From NCBI GenBank assembly GCA_028622995.1, contig JAJQJQ010000027.1, positions 1,674,001 through 1,738,000 of the forward strand: DNA of 64,000 bases. Direction: 5' to 3'. The first letter of the stretch is position 1, and the number at the start of each line of letters is the position of its first letter. Source of the stretch: Panagrolaimus kolymaensis. Its lineage: Eukaryota > Nematoda > Chromadorea > Rhabditida > Panagrolaimidae. The notes below the pieces were generated by a model that was not told where the DNA came from, searched no databases, and saw only the letters and a program-made list of their open reading frames with translations. The position numbers were made by a program, and so were the translations under genes. Shown here piece after piece: positions 56,901-64,000 of the stretch.

Positions 56901-59900
56901 AAATGATAGAGAACTCGGGACTTTTTGTTTTTTAGATATTAAAAAGCCAAAGAAAAAAGAAAAGAGAAACCAATTTTGTTTATAATCCAAAAAAATAAAT
57001 GATAGAGAACTCGGGACTTTTTGTTTTTTAGATATTAAAAAGCCAAAGAAAAAAGAAAAGAGAAACCAATTTTGTTTATAATGCAAAAAAAATAAATGAT
57101 AGAGAACTCGGGACTTTTTGTTTTTTAGATATTAAAAATCCTGTTAAAAAAGAAAAGAGAAAACAATTTTGTTTAAAATCCAAAAAAATAAATGATAGAG
57201 AACTCGGGACTTTTTGTTTTTTAGATAAAAAAAAGCCAAAGAAAAAAGAAAAGAGAAACCAATTTTGTTTATAATGCAAAAAAAATAAATGATAGAGAAC
57301 TCGGGACTTTTTGTTTTTTAGATAAAAAATAAAGCCAAAGAAAAAAGAAAAGAGAAACCAATTTTGTTTATAATCCAAAAAAATAAATGATAGAGAACTC
57401 GGGACTTTTTGTTTTTTAGATAAAAAAAAAGCCAAAGAAAAAAGAAAAGAGAAACCAATTTTGTTTATAATGCAAAAAAAATAAATGATAGAGAACTCGG
57501 GACTTTTTGTTTTTTAGATAAAAAAAAGCCAAAGAAAAAAGAAAAGAGAAACCAATTTTGTTTATAATGCAAAAAAAATAAATGATAGAGAACTCGGGAC
57601 TTTTTGTTTTTTAGATATTAAAAATCCTGTTAAAAAAGAAAAGAGAAAACAATTTTGTTTAAAATCCAAAAAAATAAATGATAGAGAACTCGGGACTTTT
57701 TGTTTTTTAGATAAAAAATAAAGCCAAAGAAAAAAGAAAAGAGAAACCAATTTTGTTTATAATCCAAAAAAATAAATGATAGAGAACTCGGGACTTTTTG
57801 TTTTTTAGATAAAAAAAAAGCCAACGAAAAAAGAAAAGAGAAACCAATTTTGTTTATAATCCAAAAAAATAAATGATAGAGAACTCGGGACTTTTTGTTT
57901 TTTAGATAAAAAAAAAGCCAAAGAAAAAAGAAAAGAGAAACCAATTTTGTTTAAAATGCAAAAAAAATAAATGATAGAGAACTCGGGACTTTTTGTTTTT
58001 TAGATATTAAAAATCCTGTTAAAAAAGAAAAGAGAAAACAATTTTGTTTATAATCCAAAAAAATAAATGATAGAGAACTCGGGACTTTTTGTTTTTTAGA
58101 TAAAAAAAAGCCAAAGAAAAAAGAAAAGAGAAACCAATTTTGTTTATAATGCAAAAAAAATAAATGATAGAGAACTCGGGACTTTTTGTTTTTTAGATAT
58201 TAAAAATCCTGTTAAAAAAGAAAAGAGAAAACAATTTTGTTTATAATCCAAAAAAATAAATGATAGAGAACTCGGGACTTTTTGTTTTTTAGATAAAAAA
58301 AAGCCAAAGAAAAAAGAAAAGAGAAACCAATTTTGTTTAAAATGCAAAAAAAATAAATGATAGAGAACTCGGGACTTTTTGTTTTTTAGATAAAAAATAA
58401 AGCCAAAGAAAAAAGAAAAGAGAAACCAATTTTGTTTATAATCCAAAAAAATAAATGATAGAGAACTCGGGACTTTTTGTTTTTTAGATATTAAAAAGCC
58501 AAAGAAAAAAGAAAAGAGAAACCAATTTTGTTTATAATGCAAAAAAAATAAATGATAGAGAACTCGGGACTTTTTGTTTTTTAGATATTAAAAATCCTGT
58601 TAAAAAAGAAAAGAGAAACCAATTTTGTTTATAATGCAAAAAAAATAAATGATAGAGAACTCGGGACTTTTTGTTTTTTAGATATTAAAAATCCTGTTAA
58701 AAAAGAAAAGAGAAACCAATTTTGTTTATAATGCAAAAAAAATAAATGATAGAGAACTCGGGACTTTTTGTTTTTTAGATAAAAAAAAGCCAAAGAAAAA
58801 AGAAAAGAGAAACCAATTTTGTTTATAATGCAAAAAAAATAAATGATAGAGAACTCGGGACTTTTTGTTTTTTAGATATTAAAAATCCTGTTAAAAAAGA
58901 AAAGAGAAAACAATTTTGTTTAAAATCCAAAAAAATAAATGATAGAGAACTCGGGACTTTTTGTTTTTTAGATAAAAAAAAGCCAAAGAAAAAAGAAAAG
59001 AGAAACCAATTTTGTTTATAATGCAAAAAAAATAAATGATAGAGAACTCGGGACTTTTTGTTTTTTAGATAAAAAATAAAGCCAAAGAAAAAAGAAAAGA
59101 GAAACCAATTTTGTTTATAATCCAAAAAAATAAATGATAGAGAACTCGGGACTTTTTGTTTTTTAGATAAAAAAAAAGCCAAAGAAAAAAGAAAAGAGAA
59201 ACCAATTTTGTTTAAAATGCAAAAAAAATAAATGATAGAGAACTCGGGACTTTTTGTTTTTTAGATAAAAAAAAGCCAAAGAAAAAAGAAAAGAGAAACC
59301 AATTTTGTTTATAATGCAAAAAAAATAAATGATAGAGAACTCGGGACTTTTTGTTTTTTAGATATTAAAAATCCTGTTAAAAAAGAAAAGAGAAACCAAT
59401 TTTGTTTATAATGCAAAAAAAATAAATGATAGAGAACTCGGGACTTTTTGTTTTTTAGATAAAAAATAGCCAAAGAAAAAAGAAAAGAGAAACCAATTTT
59501 GTTTATAATGCAAAAAAAATAAATGATAGAGAACTCGGGACTTTTTGTTTTTTAGATATTAAAAATCCTGTTAAAAAAGAAAAGAGAAAACAATTTTGTT
59601 TAAAATCCAAAAAAATAAATGATAGAGAACTCGGGACTTTTTGTTTTTTAGATAAAAAAAAGCCAAAGAAAAAAGAAAAGAGAAACCAATTTTGTTTATA
59701 ATGCAAAAAAAATAAATGATAGAGAACTCGGGACTTTTTGTTTTTTAGATAAAAAATAAAGCCAAAGAAAAAAGAAAAGAGAAACCAATTTTGTTTATAA
59801 TCCAAAAAAATAAATGATAGAGAACTCGGGACTTTTTGTTTTTTAGATAAAAAAAAAGCCAAAGAAAAAAGAAAAGAGAAACCAATTTTGTTTAAAATGC

Positions 59901-62900
59901 AAAAAAAATAAATGATAGAGAACTCGGGACTTTTTGTTTTTTAGATAAAAAAAAGCCAAAGAAAAAAGAAAAGAGAAACCAATTTTGTTTATAATGCAAA
60001 AAAAATAAATGATAGAGAACTCGGGACTTTTTGTTTTTTAGATATTAAAAATCCTGTTAAAAAAGAAAAGAGAAACCAATTTTGTTTATAATGCAAAAAA
60101 AATAAATGATAGAGAACTCGGGACTTTTTGTTTTTTAGATAAAAAAAAGCCAAAGAAAAAAGAAAAGAGAAACCAATTTTGTTTATAATGCAAAAAAAAT
60201 AAATGATAGAGAACTCGGGACTTTTTGTTTTTTAGATATTAAAAATCCTGTTAAAAAAGAAAAGAGAAAACAATTTTGTTTAAAATCCAAAAAAATAAAT
60301 GATAGAGAACTCGGGACTTTTTGTTTTTTAGATAAAAAAAAGCCAAAGAAAAAAGAAAAGAGAAACCAATTTTGTTTATAATGCAAAAAAAATAAATGAT
60401 AGAGAACTCGGGACTTTTTGTTTTTTAGATAAAAAATAAAGCCAAAGAAAAAAGAAAAGAGAAACCAATTTTGTTTATAATCCAAAAAAATAAATGATAG
60501 AGAACTCGGGACTTTTTGTTTTTTAGATAAAAAAAAAGCCAAAGAAAAAAGAAAAGAGAAACCAATTTTGTTTAAAATGCAAAAAAAATAAATGATAGAG
60601 AACTCGGGACTTTTTGTTTTTTAGATAAAAAAAAGCCAAAGAAAAAAGAAAAGATAAACCAATTTTGTTTATAATGCAAAAAAAATAAATGATAGAGAAC
60701 TCGGGACTTTTTGTTTTTTAGATATTAAAAATCCTGTTAAAAAAGAAAAGAGAAACCAATTTTGTTTATAATGCAAAAAAAATAAATGATAGAGAACTCG
60801 GGACTTTTTGTTTTTTAGATAAAAAAAAGCCAAAGAAAAAAGAAAAGAGAAACCAATTTTGTTTATAATGCAAAAAAAATAAATGATAGAGAACTCGGGA
60901 CTTTTTGTTTTTTAGATATTAAAAATCCTGTTAAAAAAGAAAAGAGAAAACAATTTTGTTTAAAATCCAAAAAAATAAATGATAGAGAACTCGGGACTTT
61001 TTGTTTTTTAGATAAAAAAAAGCCAAAGAAAAAAGAAAAGAGAAACCAATTTTGTTTATAATGCAAAAAAAATAAATGATAGAGAACTCGGGACTTTTTG
61101 TTTTTTAGATAAAAAATAAAGCCAAAGAAAAAAGAAAAGAGAAACCAATTTTGTTTATAATCCAAAAAAATAAATGATAGAGAACTCGGGACTTTTTGTT
61201 TTTTAGATAAAAAAAAAGCCAAAGAAAAAAGAAAAGAGAAACCAATTTTGTTTAAAATGCAAAAAAAATAAATGATAGAGAACTCGGGACTTTTTGTTTT
61301 TTAGATATTAAAAATCCTGTTAAAAAAGAAAAGAGAAAACAATTTTGTTTATAATCCAAAAAAATAAATGATAGAGAACTCGGGACTTTTTGTTTTTTAG
61401 ATAAAAAAAAGCCAAAGAAAAAAGAAAAGAGAAACCAATTTTGTTTATAATGCAAAAAAAATAAATGATAGAGAACTCGGGACTTTTTGTTTTTTAGATA
61501 TTAAAAATCCTGTTAAAAAAGAAAAGAGAAAACAATTTTGTTTATAATCCAAAAAAATAAATGATAGAGAACTCGGGACTTTTTGTTTTTTAGATAAAAA
61601 ATAAAGCCAAAGAAAAAAGAAAAGAGAAACCAATTTTGTTTATAATCCAAAAAAATAAATGATAGAGAACTCGTGACTTTTTGTTTTTTAGATATTAAAA
61701 AGCCAAAGAAAAAAGAAAAGAGAAACCAATTTTGTTTATAATGCAAAAAAAATAAATGATAGAGAACTCGGGACTTTTTGTTTTTTAGATATTAAAAATC
61801 CTGTTAAAAAAGAAAAGAGAAACCAATTTTGTTTATAATGCAAAAAAAATAAATGATAGAGAACTCGGGACTTTTTGTTTTTTAGATATTAAAAATCCTG
61901 TTAAAAAAGAAAAGAGAAACCAATTTTGTTTATAATGCAAAAAAAATAAATGATAGAGAACTCGGGACTTTTTGTTTTTTAGATAAAAAAAAGCCAAAGA
62001 AAAAAGAAAAGAGAAACCAATTTTGTTTATAATGCAAAAAAAATAAATGATAGAGAACTCGGGACTTTTTGTTTTTTAGATATTAAAAATCCTGTTAAAA
62101 AAGAAAAGAGAAACCAATTTTGTTTATAATGCAAAAAAAATAAATGATAGAGAACTCGGGACTTTTTGTTTTTTAGATATTAAAAATCCTGTTAAAAAAG
62201 AAAAGAGAAACCAATTTTGTTTAAAATGCAAAAAAAATAAATGATAGAGAACTCGGGACTTTTTGTTTTTTAGATATTAAAAATCCTGTTAAAAAAGAAA
62301 AGAGAAAACAATTTTGTTTAAAATCCAAAAAAATAAATGATAGAGAACTCGGGACTTTTTGTTTTTTAGATAAAAAAAAGCCAAAGAAAAAAGAAAAGAG
62401 AAACCAATTTTGTTTATAATGCAAAAAAAATAAATGATAGAGAACTCGGTACTTTTTGTTTTTTAGATATTAAAAATCCTGTTAAAAAAGAAAAGAGAAA
62501 CCAATTTTGTTTATAATGCAAAAAAAATAAATGATAGAGAACTCGGGACTTTTTGTTTTTTAGATAAAAAAAAGCCAAAGAAAAAAGAAAAGAGAAACCA
62601 ATTTTGTTTATAATGCAAAAAAAATAAATGATAGAGAACTCGGGACTTTTTGTTTTTTAGATATTAAAAATCCTGTTAAAAAAGAAAAGAGAAACCAATT
62701 TTGTTTATAATGCAAAAAAAATAAATGATAGAGAACTCGGGACTTTTTGTTTTTTAGATATTAAAAATCCTGTTAAAAAAGAAAAGAGAAACCAATTTTG
62801 TTTAAAATGCAAAAAAAATAAATGATAGAGAACTCGGGACTTTTTGTTTTTTAGATATTAAAAATCCTGTTAAAAAAGAAAAGAGAAAACAATTTTGTTT

Positions 62901-64000
62901 AAAATCCAAAAAAATAAATGATAGAGAACTCGGGACTTTTTGTTTTTTAGATAAAAAAAAGCCAAAGAAAAAAGAAAAGAGAAACCAATTTTGTTTATAA
63001 TGCAAAAAAAATAAATGATAGAGAACTCGGGACTTTTTGTTTTTTAGATATTAAAAATCCTGTTAAAAAAGAAAAGAGAAAACAATTTTGTTTATAATCC
63101 AATAAAATAAATGATAGAGAACTCGGGACTTTTTGTTTTTTAGATAAAAAAAAGCCAAAGAAAAAAGAAAAGAGAAACCAATTTTGTTTATAATGCAAAA
63201 AAAATAAATGATAGAGAACTGGGGACTTTTTGTTTTTTAGATATTAAAAATCCTGTTAAAAAAGAAAAGAGAAAACAATTTTGTTTATAATCCAAAAAAA
63301 TAAATGATAGAGAACTCGGGACTTTTTGTTTTTTAGATAAAAAAAAGCCAAAGAAAAAAGAAAAGAGAAACCAATTTTGTTTATAATGCAAAAAAAATAA
63401 ATGATAGAGAACTCGGGACTTTTTGTTTTTTAGATATTAAAAATCCTGTTAAAAAAGAAAAGAGAAAACAATTTTGTTTAAAATGCAAAAAAAATAAATG
63501 ATAGAGAACTCGGGACTTTTTGTTTTTTAGATAAAAAAAAGCCAAAGAAAAAAGAAAAGAGAAACCAATTTTGTTTATAATGCAAAAAAAATAAATGATA
63601 GAGAACTCGGGACTTTTTGTTTTTTAGATATTAAAAATCCTGTTAAAAAAGAAAAGAGAAAACAATTTTGTTTATAATCCAAAAAAATAAATGATAGAGA
63701 ACTCGGGACTTTTTGTTTTTTAGATAAAAAAAAGCCAAAGAAAAAAGAAAAGAGAAACCAATTTTGTTTATAATGCAAAAAAAATAAATGATAGAGAACT
63801 CGGGACTTTTTGTTTTTTAGATATTAAAAATCCTGTTAAAAAAGAAAAGAGAAACCAATTTTGTTTAAAATGCAAAAAAAATAAATGATAGAGAACTCGG
63901 GACTTTTTGTTTTTTAGATATTAAAAATCCTGTTAAAAAAGAAAAGAGAAAACAATTTTGTTTAAAATCCAAAAAAATAAATGATAGAGAACTCGGGACT
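53940..64000. repeat. satellite array of ~96-97-bp monomers, continuing past the window
   Basis: Over 100 tandem monomers carry the conserved core GAACTCGGGACTTTTTGTTT. Two main types differ in the adjoining segment: type A has GCCAAAGAAAAAAGAAAAGA, type B has ATCCTGTTAAAAAAGAAAAG. Order is irregular from 53.9 to 58.5 kb, strictly 680-bp periodic from about 58.5 to 61.2 kb, and mostly A/B dimers (193 bp) from 61.25 kb to the end. Minus-strand frames rich in Phe, Leu and Lys occur in every monomer but are by-products of the repeat. The array is cut by the window edge. Confidence 0.95.
58543..61250. repeat. 680-bp higher-order repeat, about four copies
   Basis: Blocks of seven monomers recur at an exact 680-bp offset: the same type-B segment (CTTTTTGTTTTTTAGATATT) lies at 58861, 59541, 60221 and 60901. 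Copies differ by isolated single bases (an AAAAAATAGCC variant at 59461, AAGATAAACC at 60650), so the blocks were copied very recently. Confidence 0.85.

Noticed and set aside
54060..63778. Many minus-strand frames of 60-220 codons rich in Phe, Leu and Lys inside the satellite
   Set aside because: They recur with every monomer, shift frame with monomer length changes, and lack splice, start or domain context. They are by-products of an AT-rich tandem repeat.
1..64000. CRISPR arrays, bacterial operons, ribosome binding sites
   Set aside because: The window is eukaryotic, with spliced genes and animal protein families; the only regular repeat array is a spacerless satellite.

Overview
The window is nuclear DNA from a nematode. 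It is very AT-rich, its introns are mostly 40-120 bp with TTTTTAG or TTTTCAG acceptors, and it carries nematode-type gene families: an Srh-like chemoreceptor, a multi-domain C-type lectin, F-box-like repeat proteins and a class-1-type transmembrane semaphorin. The species cannot be fixed from the sequence; the F-box-like modules recall panagrolaimid or tylenchid genomes, which is only a hunch. Gene models were built by hand from splice signals, frame continuity and paralogue comparison. Where I say the phases close, exon lengths sum to a multiple of three with no stop across every junction.

Layout. 1-9.1 kb: 3' end of an unknown gene, an Srh-type receptor, a glycine-zipper protein (minus), an orphan exon of the 8-TM family, and a three-domain C-type-lectin-like secreted protein (minus). 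9.5-25.9 kb: a tandem array of six paralogous 8-TM membrane protein genes (one interrupted by a stop), a frameshifted 7-TM receptor relic, and three paralogous small Cys-rich proteins with signal peptide and hydrophobic tail. 27-31 kb: a tiny secreted peptide and an F-box-like gene made of two tandem modules. 31.5-38.6 kb: the semaphorin (minus), eight exons, with an in-frame TGA exactly where a conserved cysteine is expected. 38.6-41.6 kb: no gene seen.

41.6-64 kb is mobile-element and repeat territory. A 5.4-kb DNA transposon (41618-47023) has terminal inverted repeats over 500 bp long and two divergent genes: a five-exon 918-aa candidate DDE transposase and a three-exon 166-aa protein. Next come a GC-rich foldback element with a 9-11 bp target duplication, an 82-bp hAT-like MITE, mariner end fragments, a serine-protease-like gene whose second exon is split by a 499-bp hAT-like MITE, and a 729-bp hAT-like MITE for which the window also holds a related empty site. 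From about 53.9 kb to the end lies a satellite of roughly 96-97-bp monomers organised in several higher-order patterns (an exact 680-bp period, and a 193-bp A/B dimer). A single-copy relative of its monomer lies at 49.0-49.2 kb.

The strongest undescribed-looking items are the 8-TM family, in which a 4-TM unit has been duplicated with its intron positions and phases preserved in both halves, and the 5.4-kb two-gene transposon with very long terminal repeats.
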